A DNA stretch of 51,647 bases from Methanobacteriota archaeon (GTDB lineage: Archaea; Thermoplasmatota; Poseidoniia; Poseidoniales; Poseidoniaceae). The notes under the pieces were generated by a model. The model searched no databases and was not told where the DNA came from. It was given only the letters and a program-made list of their open reading frames with translations. Shown piece after piece: positions 17,030 to 26,654 of this stretch. The position numbers were made by a program, and so were the translations under genes. Every line of letters starts with the position of its first letter. Within the stretch, counting starts at the first letter, position 1. The DNA lies in assembly GCA_002706065.1 (NCBI GenBank), contig PAJM01000037.1, positions 1 through 51,647 of the forward strand, written 5' to 3'.

Positions 17030-19833
17030 CACTGATCACCTCGCATTTGGCGTTGTTCTTTCTTCAACCAGGCCTTTCCTGCAAGGCCAAGTTCTGCTAA
17101 TTGTTCAGGAACTGGTTCGACGGCAGATTTCCATCCTTCCACTTGGTCTTCGAGCGGTTGGTTTGGGTCGAAGCCAAACAAAACACCGTTGACATAAGCG
17201 CTGGTGTCTTCGCTTCGCTGCCGTCGACGATCACGCACTTTGTGTTCCGCTCCACGTGCGACAAGTGTTGCTTGCAACGGACTGTGTTCAAGTCGTGGCG
17301 AGGGAAGTTCCGTCTCATCGATTCCACCAAGTGATCTGGTTTTGGAGGAGATTGCCTTCCAAACGATGTCAGGTGTGAGCGGGAGATCTCGAATTCGAAC
17401 ACCAATCGCATCGTACACAGCATTCACCACGGCAGGTAGGATTGGTAAGAGTGGCCCCTCGCCAGCCTCTTTTGCACCGAATGGGCCTTCGGGGTCAGAT
17501 GACTCAACGATGATAGGAGTCACGTGAGGCATTTCGTGTACTGAAGGGATTTTGTATTCCAAAAGATTTGGATTTTGTAGGTGGCCGGTTCGTCCGTAGA
17601 CCATTTTCTCAGAGAGGACCTGTCCCAGCCCCATGTGGCATGATCCGATGATCTGGCCTTCCACAGCGAGTGGATTCAAGGCCTTACCACAATCGTGAGC
17701 AGCCCAGACGTCCGTGCATGAGACAAGACCTGTTTCCACATCAACATCAACCTCTGCCACGTACGCTGAAAACGAGTAGGCAGGTGCAAGTCCAGCTGCA
17801 GCACCTTTGTGGACTCCACCCATGGGAGGTGACCGATACGCACCACTTGCAATGAGGGAACCCTTGTCTTCCTGTGCCTTGTGCAGTGCTTGAAGATAAG
17901 ATACACCTACCGCGGGGTCGTGTTTGTAGTAAATACGTCGATCGTTGAGAACAAGTACATCAGGATGGTATCCCAACATTTCCCATGCCGCGTTGAGAAG
18001 TTTCTCACGTATGTCAAGTGCTGCGCGAATCGCTGCATTTGCGTTCATGAACGTTACTCGGCTTGAATAGGAGCCCAAGTCAACCGGACTTGTATCGCTC
18101 TCATGAGAGCGGACATGAATCATTTCGATGGGGAGAGCGAGTACTTCTGAGACGACTTGAGCAACTGCTGTCGTCGAACCTTGTCCAATGTCAGCAGCGC
18201 CGGTATGGACCGTTACACCACCATCCATGTCAATCTGCATGTGCACTGTAGCATGCGGGAAACGGTTTGGGTCCCAGTGAATTGGCAGACCCGATCCTGA
18301 AATGAAGAAACCACATCCAATTCCGATACCTTTTCCGAGAGACATTTGGCGGAATTTCGAATCCCATTCGGAACCTTCACGAACCCGTTCAAGTGCTTCT
18401 CGCATTCCGTTTGAAGTGATACGGAATCCTGAGATGGTACGACTGTGAGGTGGGAGAAGATTTGCGAGGCGGAGGTCGATTGGATCGACTTGCATCTGCT
18501 CAGCCATTTCATCAAGACCAACTTCAACTGCACATCGGGTGTTGACTGCTCCGTGACCACGCATGGCTCCACTCGCTGGTTTGTTTGTCCACACACGTGC
18601 GCCTGTATAATGGAACGAGCCAAGCTCATACGGAGCGGTTGCAAGCACGCCGTTGTAGTAGGAGGTTACGTGTCCGAAGGAGGCAAAGCCACCACCATCG
18701 ATCAGTGCGTCGATGTCAAAACCTGAAATCCGAGCCTCGTCGTCAGCAGTCATCTTGACTTCGATGTAACTTGGATGTCGGCCACGATTGATCCAATACA
18801 CTTCTTCGCGAGTGAAATTGATTCGAACAGGGCGTCCAGCTTTCCGCGCAAGGATTGCAGCGCACATTTCATGAGGAAACGGATCGGATTTGCCTCCAAA
18901 TCCTCCGCCAACAAAGGTTCGGATGACATTGATTTGATGCATCGGAACTTCAAGCACAGTCGAAAGTGCTCGATGTGCATAATGAGGAACCTGTTGAGGG
19001 GTGTACAACTGCAAGCGTCCGTTTGGATCCCAATGGGCTACAACTGCGTGAGGCTCGGTGAATCCGTGATGGACGCCTTCCATTCGCCATTTTCCATGAG
19101 ATGAGGCTGTAGGGTCATCGACAAGACTTCTATCACCGAACTCTTGGAAAACACGCTTCTGAACGTTGGTTGTACCAACGTGATATTTTCCACGCCAGTG
19201 AATTGGTTCGTCTTGGTCTTCCAAACCCTTTCTGGGATCAAACACCGGGTCGAGAACATCCCATTCAATTTCAAACAGATTGAGTGCTTCCATGGCTGTC
19301 GCTTCATCAACAGCTGCAACACATGCGACGAGATCACCAACGTGGCGTACCTTTTCGACAGCCATTGCATGCTCGTCTTTTGTAACAGGGAGGACACCAA
19401 ACGTGTTTGTTGCGTCCGCCCCAGTGGCAACCGCTAACACGCCTGGCAATGCCTCAACTTTTGAGGTATCAATCGACTTAATCTTCGCATAATGGTGTGG
19501 CGAACGTAGAATTTTCCCGATGATTTCGTTGGCCAAACGAACGTCGTCTCCGTACCATGCTTGACCAGTAACTTTCGCATGAGAATCGACCAACGCTCTC
19601 GATTTACCGACCTCTGTACCGGTTCGATAGCGATCGTGGATGTGAGATCCTGCTGGCTGTGGCTCTTTTCCACCCACAGACTCTGGAATCGAGTCGAGAT
19701 CTCGTGGAGCCATGTTCGGCCGAGAACCACCTGACCCAGGGGGTGGGAATTTTTGCTTTCCAGCAACACGTTTTCCGTCTTTCCGTGTCTCGCCTGAATT
19801 TGCCCCGGGTTGTTGTCGATATCCTCCCGCCAT
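17029..19833 (-). CDS. Molybdopterin-binding large subunit of Mo hydroxylase (xanthine dehydrogenase/HcrA family)
   Basis: 934 aa from ATG 19833, chosen because GAGGTGA lies four bases upstream; the open frame to 20055 overlaps the small subunit. Motifs: GGGFGGKSDPFPHE (309-322), GAMRGHGAVN (422-431), TGAADIGQGS (544-553) and the C-terminal GAKEAGEGP, whose last Glu (about 792) matches the catalytic base of the family. The CO dehydrogenase Cys motif (AYRCSFR) is absent. Unusual extras are a ~75-residue polar N-terminal extension and a ~95-residue Arg/Glu-rich C-terminal tail. The substrate cannot be deduced; the 4Fe-4S partner subunit suggests a reductive aromatic acyl-CoA type enzyme or relative. 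Confidence 0.88.
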   Translation of the reverse strand: MAGGYRQQPGANSGETRKDGKRVAGKQKFPPPGSGGSRPNMAPRDLDSIPESVGGKEPQPAGSHIHDRYRTGTEVGKSRALVDSHAKVTGQAWYGDDVRLANEIIGKILRSPHHYAKIKSIDTSKVEALPGVLAVATGADATNTFGVLPVTKDEHAMAVEKVRHVGDLVACVAAVDEATAMEALNLFEIEWDVLDPVFDPRKGLEDQDEPIHWRGKYHVGTTNVQKRVFQEFGDRSLVDDPTASSHGKWRMEGVHHGFTEPHAVVAHWDPNGRLQLYTPQQVPHYAHRALSTVLEVPMHQINVIRTFVGGGFGGKSDPFPHEMCAAILARKAGRPVRINFTREEVYWINRGRHPSYIEVKMTADDEARISGFDIDALIDGGGFASFGHVTSYYNGVLATAPYELGSFHYTGARVWTNKPASGAMRGHGAVNTRCAVEVGLDEMAEQMQVDPIDLRLANLLPPHSRTISGFRITSNGMREALERVREGSEWDSKFRQMSLGKGIGIGCGFFISGSGLPIHWDPNRFPHATVHMQIDMDGGVTVHTGAADIGQGSTTAVAQVVSEVLALPIEMIHVRSHESDTSPVDLGSYSSRVTFMNANAAIRAALDIREKLLNAAWEMLGYHPDVLVLNDRRIYYKHDPAVGVSYLQALHKAQEDKGSLIASGAYRSPPMGGVHKGAAAGLAPAYSFSAYVAEVDVDVETGLVSCTDVWAAHDCGKALNPLAVEGQIIGSCHMGLGQVLSEKMVYGRTGHLQNPNLLEYKIPSVHEMPHVTPIIVESSDPEGPFGAKEAGEGPLLPILPAVVNAVYDAIGVRIRDLPLTPDIVWKAISSKTRSLGGIDETELPSPRLEHSPLQATLVARGAEHKVRDRRRQRSEDTSAYVNGVLFGFDPNQPLEDQVEGWKSAVEPVPEQLAELGLAGKAWLKKEQRQMRGDQ

Positions 19834-19837
19834 GTCA

Positions 19838-19844
19838 TCACCTC
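19838..19844 (-). promoter_or_regulatory. Ribosome binding site deciding the large-subunit start
   Basis: GAGGTGA on the minus strand, partly made of the small subunit's last codons and stop, four bases before ATG 19833. It favours this ATG over the in-frame ATG at 19848. Confidence 0.6.
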
Positions 19845-20449
19845 GCATGACCAGGAGGCATCGATGGTTCATCAGGCCCTTCAGGATGTGGATTTGGATG
19901 CGGATCGCTTGCAGGAGTTGGAGCAGGAGCATCGCCACGTTTGATTTCAGCTGCTGCTTCAATGGAATCGATAATCTGTTGATAGCCTGTGCATCGACAA
20001 AGGTTGCCCTCGATGGCGAGGGCAATGTCATCTCGCGTCGGATCTTGATTTTCATTGAGAAGTGCTTCTGCGCTCATCAAGAAACCGGGTGTACAGAATC
20101 CACATTGTGAGCCGCCGTGGGTGGCAAAGCAGGTTTGAATTGGAGCAAGGTGAGCCCCGTTTGCGAGGCCTTCCACCGTTGTTATCTCTTGGTGTTGAAC
20201 CTGCCCTGCGAGACACAGGCAGGAAAGGCGAGGCTCGCCATCAATCATCACAGCACAACAGCCACAGGTTCCCAGATCACAACCGCGCTTGACGCCAAGC
20301 ATACCGACTTCGTCACGCAGTACGTCGAGGAGAATGGCGTTGGACGGAGCGATTGCTTGGACTTCTTGTCCATTGACAATGGCCTCCCAAATGGTCTTTG
20401 GAGCGGATGGAATCATCGAAACATGTTCTTTTCCAACCACATAACTCAC
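19838..20449 (-). CDS. 2Fe-2S subunit of Mo hydroxylase (CoxS/HcrC-like)
   Basis: 203 aa. The plant-ferredoxin cluster site is CDLGTCGCC followed 11 residues later by Cys; the second cluster site is QCGFCTPGF plus CRCTGYQQI. These two motifs define the small subunit of Mo hydroxylases. A ~30-residue Pro/His/Glu-rich tail follows the conserved end. The annotated start is GTG 20449; an ATG at 20416 (start of MIPSAPKTIWEAIVNG) is equally possible. First gene of the run that continues with the large and FAD subunits. Confidence 0.88.
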   Translation of the reverse strand: MSYVVGKEHVSMIPSAPKTIWEAIVNGQEVQAIAPSNAILLDVLRDEVGMLGVKRGCDLGTCGCCAVMIDGEPRLSCLCLAGQVQHQEITTVEGLANGAHLAPIQTCFATHGGSQCGFCTPGFLMSAEALLNENQDPTRDDIALAIEGNLCRCTGYQQIIDSIEAAAEIKRGDAPAPTPASDPHPNPHPEGPDEPSMPPGHAR

Positions 20450-20506
20450 CTATCCTAACCTTGAGAACTCCGTCTATGAATGTAAGGTTTCACTCCATTG
20501 CAGCGT

Positions 20507-22510
20507 CTATGCCTTTCCTTCCCAAAATTGATTTTCAGACAAATCTGAATCCACTGCGTCGACGATTTGTGCATCGAGATATGACCTGAGATCTTTGCCT
20601 GACAAGGACCCTTCCTCACGATTCGAGACTGATGAAATCAAAAGAAGTGCGACGAGGAAGATGACGATTCCACCGACTGAAATCCAGATGACTGTGCTTG
20701 TTGAGACGCCATCACTAGTGACGGCCATGACGGGGTTCGTATCGTCATCCATGACCATGATTTCAGCGGTAACAAGTGGCGATGAAGAGGTCGTTCCAGC
20801 GTCGTATTGAATACCCCGCAGCGAAATGGTGTGGTTGCCCATAACAGCGATACCCGGTAGATGTTCAATTTGGTGAATGATGTCGATGATTGACAACTTG
20901 CCAGAAGTCTCACCCGATTCATAGCCATGGATGTTCGACCAATCGTCCCGTAGATGGTTGCTTCTCCATTGAACCGTTTCCATGTTGTCGTTTACTTCAA
21001 AGGCGATGCTGTCACCGCGTTCGAGATGAATTCGATTATCGAGGGTTGCAGGCGTCGAGATGGTCACGCTGAGGTTTGAATCGAAGACATAGTCCCGTTC
21101 TGCTGCCTCTAGCAAGGCATCAAGTGCACGAACCTCGCCATGGCCATAGACATTGTTTTGACGATTCTTGGGGATGAGATCTTCCGCACACGGTTCGTTC
21201 GCACCCATGTAATGGCATTGCCGGTAGGTGGCAGTCTCTTGCATGATGTTTCGAATGTCAAATGGTGAAAGATCAGGATTCGCTTGCAACATCAATGCTG
21301 CTACGCCTGCTGCACCGGGAGTGGCCATGCTTGTACCACTGAATGCGACATAACCGTCGCCCGTGTTGTGTGCAACTGACATGACATCTGAACCGACATA
21401 AGCGATGTTTGGTTTAATTCGACCTTCTTCTGTTGGACCTTGACTGCTGTAGATGGCGATGCTTGAATCCTTATCCAGTGCCCCTACAGTAATCGCATCT
21501 TCAGCGCTACCAGGCGTTCCAATTTGAGCGGAGAATGCACTGTTACCAGCCGCAATGAAAAGAGCGATGCCAGCACGGACCATTTCGTTTGCATACCGAT
21601 TGACACTATCCTCTTCAGAAGAGGTCCACTCAATTGCACCAGGGCCGCCGAGACTCATCGATGCAGCACGGATATTGAATTCGTATCGTTTCTCAACGGT
21701 CCATTCCATTCCAGCCATGACTGTGGCGAATGAACCACTTCCACCAGAATCGAGAACCTTGACACCGACCAAAGAAGCCTGTGGCGCCATTCCGGGGTGG
21801 TCGTAAGTAGGTGCGCCCGTTCCAGCAGTTGTTCCAGCACAATGTGAGCCGTGGCCTTGGTCATCGTATGGGTAGACTTCGGTTCCGTTGGTCAGACTTG
21901 GATTGTTGACCGGATCGTAAAATGCAATGACCTTTGGGTCGTGTGTTGTAGGGTCGTCGTCTTGGTCATCAAGGCTCGAATGGTTTCCATCAATTCCTGT
22001 GTCGATGATGGCCACGGTTGTGCCAGAGCCATCGTAACCTGTCTGCGCCCATGCTGTATCAACACCATGGAGGACTGCAGCGTCTCCGTTGGTGACGCTC
22101 AGAATACCATCCAATTCAAGCATGACAACACCTGGAAGTTGGGACGTCTCAAGGATGTGCCCGACTGGCACTCGGCCTGCAAGAGCATCGATGCCCTTCA
22201 AGGTCCATTGGTGCCGGTATTCGACGCTCTCCTCGAGCATTTGAATTTCAGCTTCACCAGGAGTAAATGAGAAATCGATAATCAATGGAAGTGTCTTGTC
22301 ATCATCAAGGAAGAGGGGGTTCTTCTGATGGACCTCGATCATATCTCCAATCCCGTTACCATCTCGGTCCACAGTGGTCTCAACCCACCACCCCTGTTCC
22401 GCAGATTCTGTACTCGTTTCTACGGGTACTGTAGCAAGAACTGTTGGCAAAATGAACATGATGAGACAGAGGGTTGTTAGCGACAATCTTGGCAATATTG
22501 TACGGCTCAT
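20507..22510 (-). CDS. Membrane-anchored subtilisin-family (S8) serine protease
   Basis: 667 aa. Signal peptide or anchor at 5-27, then a DRDGNGIGD calcium-type loop, a propeptide-like region (about 60-150) and the peptidase domain. The catalytic residues are Asp170 (AIIDTGID), His220 (DQGHGSHCAGT) and Ser394 (FSGTSMATPG), with oxyanion Asn323 (AAGNSA). A beta domain follows, and a transmembrane helix near 610-632 precedes a short cytoplasmic acidic tail. It is probably displayed on the outer face of the membrane to digest protein. It is divergent from the giant membrane-protein gene; the 133-bp gap holds a TATA-like box for that gene. Confidence 0.92.
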   Translation of the reverse strand: MSRTILPRLSLTTLCLIMFILPTVLATVPVETSTESAEQGWWVETTVDRDGNGIGDMIEVHQKNPLFLDDDKTLPLIIDFSFTPGEAEIQMLEESVEYRHQWTLKGIDALAGRVPVGHILETSQLPGVVMLELDGILSVTNGDAAVLHGVDTAWAQTGYDGSGTTVAIIDTGIDGNHSSLDDQDDDPTTHDPKVIAFYDPVNNPSLTNGTEVYPYDDQGHGSHCAGTTAGTGAPTYDHPGMAPQASLVGVKVLDSGGSGSFATVMAGMEWTVEKRYEFNIRAASMSLGGPGAIEWTSSEEDSVNRYANEMVRAGIALFIAAGNSAFSAQIGTPGSAEDAITVGALDKDSSIAIYSSQGPTEEGRIKPNIAYVGSDVMSVAHNTGDGYVAFSGTSMATPGAAGVAALMLQANPDLSPFDIRNIMQETATYRQCHYMGANEPCAEDLIPKNRQNNVYGHGEVRALDALLEAAERDYVFDSNLSVTISTPATLDNRIHLERGDSIAFEVNDNMETVQWRSNHLRDDWSNIHGYESGETSGKLSIIDIIHQIEHLPGIAVMGNHTISLRGIQYDAGTTSSSPLVTAEIMVMDDDTNPVMAVTSDGVSTSTVIWISVGGIVIFLVALLLISSVSNREEGSLSGKDLRSYLDAQIVDAVDSDLSENQFWEGKA

Positions 22511-22607
22511 AGATTAGCCCAAGAATTACTATGGTTTGAAGTCTTTCGATTCGAGTGTAAAAAAAATCCTCTGAAATGCTACTCAAAGGGCAAATGCTGG
22601 GTGTTAA

Positions 22608-22614
22608 TTTATAT
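22608..22614 (+). promoter_or_regulatory. TATA-like box for the 1336-residue membrane protein
   Basis: TTTATAT centred about 33 bp before ATG 22644, in an otherwise empty divergent gap. The spacing predicts a very short 5' leader. Confidence 0.45.
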
Positions 22615-22643
22615 CGGAAACCTCGAATGAACAACCGATTCAA

Positions 22644-25600
22644 ATGCCCGCACCACAGAGGAAACCGAAACAGATGGTATCAGTTGCGAACGATGCGATT
22701 TTCGCAAAAGAAGAGGACGAGATTCCGTTTAAACCGATCATCGTTCGTGCACCCGGACAAACCAACGGAGACTCCCTTGAACGATTCACTGAAATCATCA
22801 TGTTTGGCGTAGCAATGATAGGAATTTGGATTGGTCTGTTCATGATTGCGTACGGTGGTGACGTGGGTGAGGAGCGATACATGATTCTCTTCGCTGGCGG
22901 TCTTATTTCCTCGGCGATTGCTCTATTCATGGTTGAATTACAAGCGAAAAAGAATGAGTTCCAGTTGATGGTGTCCCAAAATTATCTGTTGGGACTCTCG
23001 TTCTTCTTCATGGCTGTTGGTACACTTTGGGGCATTCGTTTTCTCGGCGGATTTGTGACACTCCAAGAAATCGAATTCGATGGAAATGCCCTTGATTTCA
23101 TGGGCAGCATCGTGGACGGTGAATACAAACCAGGCCCGAACATGATCTATGCTCAAGCCTTGGGTGCTGTTTTGATGTGGGCCATTCATCAACGAATCCT
23201 CAATCGATACAAAGGAGATACAACCTTTGGCTGGGCTGTTGCAACCTACATCCCACTTGCACTGCTGCTTGTTGGCGTAGGGCGATGGATTGAGTATGCC
23301 GATTATGAGGTGTCTTACCCTCTTGGAATTTCGATTGTCGCCCTTTGTGGCCTCTCCATGTACAGTGCGTTGATGTCGAATAAATCGATCAACTTCGCTG
23401 TCGTCAGTGTGGTCTCGGGTATCATTCCGCTGATCTATGAAATCCTCAATGAAAATGCCCCTCCTGAGGGCCGTGGCGGTGCACTGTCCCTACTTGTCTA
23501 CATCATCATCATTCAGGGATACCTTGCCGGTAACGAACGTCTAAAACAAAGCCTTGCTGAGAAAATGTCATTCTTTGTCATTGGCGTCGTCGTCGTTGCC
23601 ATGTTGATTGCGAGTATTGAGGATCTCAATCTGGTCTTGGGCCCACTCAAACCGGCCAGTCTGGGTAATGATGGAATCGCATCCCTCGTGACGTTACCAG
23701 TTGCGTTGTGGATCACTGTCTTGTGTGCGTACTTCCCAGCAACCCACAGAAATAGAGTCCCTGCTATGCCAATTGGGCTTGCCTTTTCCTTGTGGACGCT
23801 CAACGGTGATGAGGCCATTATCCCATGGACTCTTTCCTTGATCATGATCGCATACATGCTCTTCTTTGCAGAGGCAACTCGGAAGTGGGTTGCAGATCTC
23901 ACGTTGTCGGCTTTGTCGTTGTCGTACCTTTTCAGCGATCAAATCGGATACGGTGTAGACCAAATTGAGGTCGATGTTGCTATTGCTATCGGCATCGCTG
24001 TGATTGCGGAAACAGCCCGTCGAATGGAAAAAGTTTCGATCTGGAGCAGTGTACAAACTGTTACCTTCATCGCCCTGAGCAGCACGATTCTGGACTCACC
24101 GTACTGGTATGTCTCCTGGATCTTCGTCATCTATCTCTTAGGAATGGTCTACGAATCAATGCTAAGGGCTCGCGATGCTGATGAAATTGAAAAACGGAAT
24201 GCCACTCTCGCCCTATTCACATCACTTGTTGTCAGTTCTGGCCTCTTGTTGACTGGAAAACTCGAAATCCCCGATACGTATCAACTCTCTTCGTTGAATG
24301 GACTATCGCTTGAATATCTTGTTCTTGGCCTTATTGTTTACGGACTATTCAACACCGTTCGCGACGTTGAAGTCGATATTGGAAGATTGCTTTCTCTTCT
24401 TGAACTGAAAGCTGCCGGTGCGTATACATATGACTCTGAAACCAACGCATGGTACATCAAAGAATCCGATGAGCAAGAACTGGTGGAAGATGCTTCTTTT
24501 GGTTCAATCGCTCGAATATCCCTTGCGTTTTCATTGCTTGCAGTAACAATCGGAATCAGCACGCTCGATGCTACCATGCTATCAGGAGATTCCTTCTACC
24601 TTGTTGGCCTCTACATCCTCCCCATTGGAATATTGTTCTGGGAAATCTATTCCATGGACATCTTGTCATCTCAAAGCAGAATGATTGGGGCGTTTATGTT
24701 GCTCATTATCGCAGCATCCTCGATGCCGATGATGACAAATATCGAGCATACAGACGGGTTGTTCAAAGCAGGTATCTTGTACGACATCCTATTCCTCCTG
24801 GCTCCGATTGGTGCGTTTGTATTGATCAGTAAACGTGGACTCGATCGTGACCACCTTAGTCGAACTGCAGATCAAGTCATGCTCTGCGTTTTGCTCGTCA
24901 TTGGAATGTTGGATCAATCCGGTGGATTGCTCTTCCTCAGCATGTACGGCCTTGTCGCACTTGTAGCGCTTCAATATCGCCACCATGGCGTTACCATGTT
25001 GGCACCGTTAGCGACAATTTCGATGCATTGGTTGGGTGATCATGGCATCGCATACGCGTTCCTCGAGTCAAGCTTTTTCGACAACCCAAATGAAATCTCC
25101 GAAGTTCGTGTCCTTTGGTTCACTCGCGTTACAGGCTTACTCGTTTCAGCGCACATGTTGATGCCTATTGTATGGAGTATCCTCGAAGTCCAAAGGGACG
25201 AAGCAAATGACAATCCGTTTCCGTGGTTCATCCCGATGCTTTGGTTCCTCTTCGCAGTATGGGCCGTTCTTCCATCCGCTTCGTGGCTACCACTCATCGC
25301 CTGTATTTTTGGAATCCTCAATGCATGGGTACGTGGCGATATCAATCTCATGCCACTGCTCTCGGTTGGACTCATCTTTTCATTCATGATCGGCTTTGCA
25401 GATGGTGGGTACTTCTCAGGCGAGATCTTTGGATACTCCATGCTCTTCTCTGGACTCATCATCTACGGACTGTGGCTCGCGAATAGCTATGGCATCATGG
25501 ATATGCACGTCACCGATCATGAGCGTTTGGAGAAACTCATGCCGTATCCATTGGACGTACAATTACGCTTCCTCGCCATTGTGTCACTCCTTCTTTCCTT

Positions 25601-26654
25601 TAATGTGGCCAATGGATTGGGGATGCTTGGCGGAAGTGGATGGGCTACCTATGAAGCTCTCCAAAAAGGAGACAAAGTATCCATTCTCTTCCTTCCACTC
25701 ATCGATGGTTTAACCGCAGCCAATCTCATCCTTCAAGCCGAAGTCTTCTCGCCTTCCGTGGAACGGTTCCTCATCGGAGCCATCTTCTTCGCCGAGGGTG
25801 CTGGGATGATCTATCTGTCATCAAAAACCGATCGAATCTACGATTCAAAGATTTTCACATGGGAGGATGATGATGAATTCTTCCGTTTCATTGAATATAT
25901 GGGCTTCTCAGGTGTTGTAGCGGCCTTAACCGGTGTAATTTGGGCATTTGGTTCAGATCAAACAACGCTTGCATACTTCCTTACAGCAATCATTCTAACA
26001 GCCCTGGCAATTACTGGATTTGACAAAAGCCAAGCAGAAGTTCGATGGCGTCGTGGCCTTGGTGTATTCGGTTCAGTATTCACACTGTTCATTCTGTTCC
26101 TGACGCTTGATAGCAATGGTGAAGATGTTTTGTTCAAGGGACTCACACTCGTTTCTATCGGACTCCTTGCCCTTGGATATGGTTTCCTCTACATGCAACG
26201 CCGCTCAATGTTCGACGTACAGAATGTTGTTATCCCTCAAGTCTTTGGAAATACAGTGGTTCCTCAACAACCAATTCCTGAAACTGATGCCGATGAGGAG
26301 GACGACATTGAGGAAGACGTTGAAGAAGAGAACGACGATATTCAGGAGCACGAAATCAAGACTGAAGCAACGTCCTTTAACGATGAGGGCAGCAGCGATG
26401 CTGAAGAATTGGAACTCCTCGAATTGGGCAAAGCACTTGAAGAAGAGTTAGAAGAACTTGGAAAACCAATAGGTGGAGCGATGACGGACAACATTGGTTA
26501 CATCGAAACGATGGAAGGTTTCGATGTACGCCTACCGAAGGAATCCATTGAGATGATTACTCGAACCATTGAGATGACACCGCACGAAGGATTCAAGCCA
26601 GTTGTGCGAGTCAACGTGCTTGGACAAATCGTCCTCGACTTTGAACCTCTATGA
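22644..26654 (+). CDS. Giant polytopic membrane protein of unknown function (1336 aa)
   Basis: A short cytoplasmic N-terminus (~45 residues, with KFEEDE-like charge) leads into a run of roughly thirty hydrophobic helices that fills residues ~48-1195, broken by only a few polar loops (one near 575-620 contains an acidic, Tyr-rich stretch). A highly acidic linker follows (about 1212-1245, Asp/Glu runs), then a small folded-looking C-terminal segment (about 1285-1336). I see no transporter, glycosyltransferase or kinase motif and recognise no family. The gene stands alone on the plus strand between two subtilase genes on the minus strand and overlaps the second by six bases. Confidence 0.8.
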   Translation: MPAPQRKPKQMVSVANDAIFAKEEDEIPFKPIIVRAPGQTNGDSLERFTEIIMFGVAMIGIWIGLFMIAYGGDVGEERYMILFAGGLISSAIALFMVELQAKKNEFQLMVSQNYLLGLSFFFMAVGTLWGIRFLGGFVTLQEIEFDGNALDFMGSIVDGEYKPGPNMIYAQALGAVLMWAIHQRILNRYKGDTTFGWAVATYIPLALLLVGVGRWIEYADYEVSYPLGISIVALCGLSMYSALMSNKSINFAVVSVVSGIIPLIYEILNENAPPEGRGGALSLLVYIIIIQGYLAGNERLKQSLAEKMSFFVIGVVVVAMLIASIEDLNLVLGPLKPASLGNDGIASLVTLPVALWITVLCAYFPATHRNRVPAMPIGLAFSLWTLNGDEAIIPWTLSLIMIAYMLFFAEATRKWVADLTLSALSLSYLFSDQIGYGVDQIEVDVAIAIGIAVIAETARRMEKVSIWSSVQTVTFIALSSTILDSPYWYVSWIFVIYLLGMVYESMLRARDADEIEKRNATLALFTSLVVSSGLLLTGKLEIPDTYQLSSLNGLSLEYLVLGLIVYGLFNTVRDVEVDIGRLLSLLELKAAGAYTYDSETNAWYIKESDEQELVEDASFGSIARISLAFSLLAVTIGISTLDATMLSGDSFYLVGLYILPIGILFWEIYSMDILSSQSRMIGAFMLLIIAASSMPMMTNIEHTDGLFKAGILYDILFLLAPIGAFVLISKRGLDRDHLSRTADQVMLCVLLVIGMLDQSGGLLFLSMYGLVALVALQYRHHGVTMLAPLATISMHWLGDHGIAYAFLESSFFDNPNEISEVRVLWFTRVTGLLVSAHMLMPIVWSILEVQRDEANDNPFPWFIPMLWFLFAVWAVLPSASWLPLIACIFGILNAWVRGDINLMPLLSVGLIFSFMIGFADGGYFSGEIFGYSMLFSGLIIYGLWLANSYGIMDMHVTDHERLEKLMPYPLDVQLRFLAIVSLLLSFNVANGLGMLGGSGWATYEALQKGDKVSILFLPLIDGLTAANLILQAEVFSPSVERFLIGAIFFAEGAGMIYLSSKTDRIYDSKIFTWEDDDEFFRFIEYMGFSGVVAALTGVIWAFGSDQTTLAYFLTAIILTALAITGFDKSQAEVRWRRGLGVFGSVFTLFILFLTLDSNGEDVLFKGLTLVSIGLLALGYGFLYMQRRSMFDVQNVVIPQVFGNTVVPQQPIPETDADEEDDIEEDVEEENDDIQEHEIKTEATSFNDEGSSDAEELELLELGKALEEELEELGKPIGGAMTDNIGYIETMEGFDVRLPKESIEMITRTIEMTPHEGFKPVVRVNVLGQIVLDFEPL

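Noticed and set aside
19834-20055. A 74-residue N-terminal extension of the Mo large subunit
   Set aside because: It overlaps the coding end of the 2Fe-2S subunit, and a GAGGTGA fits the ATG at 19833.
17029-20449. Carbon monoxide dehydrogenase (CoxSML)
   Set aside because: The CO dehydrogenase active-site Cys motif is absent, the large subunit has GAMRGHG instead, and the FAD subunit carries the 4Fe-4S-type insertion.
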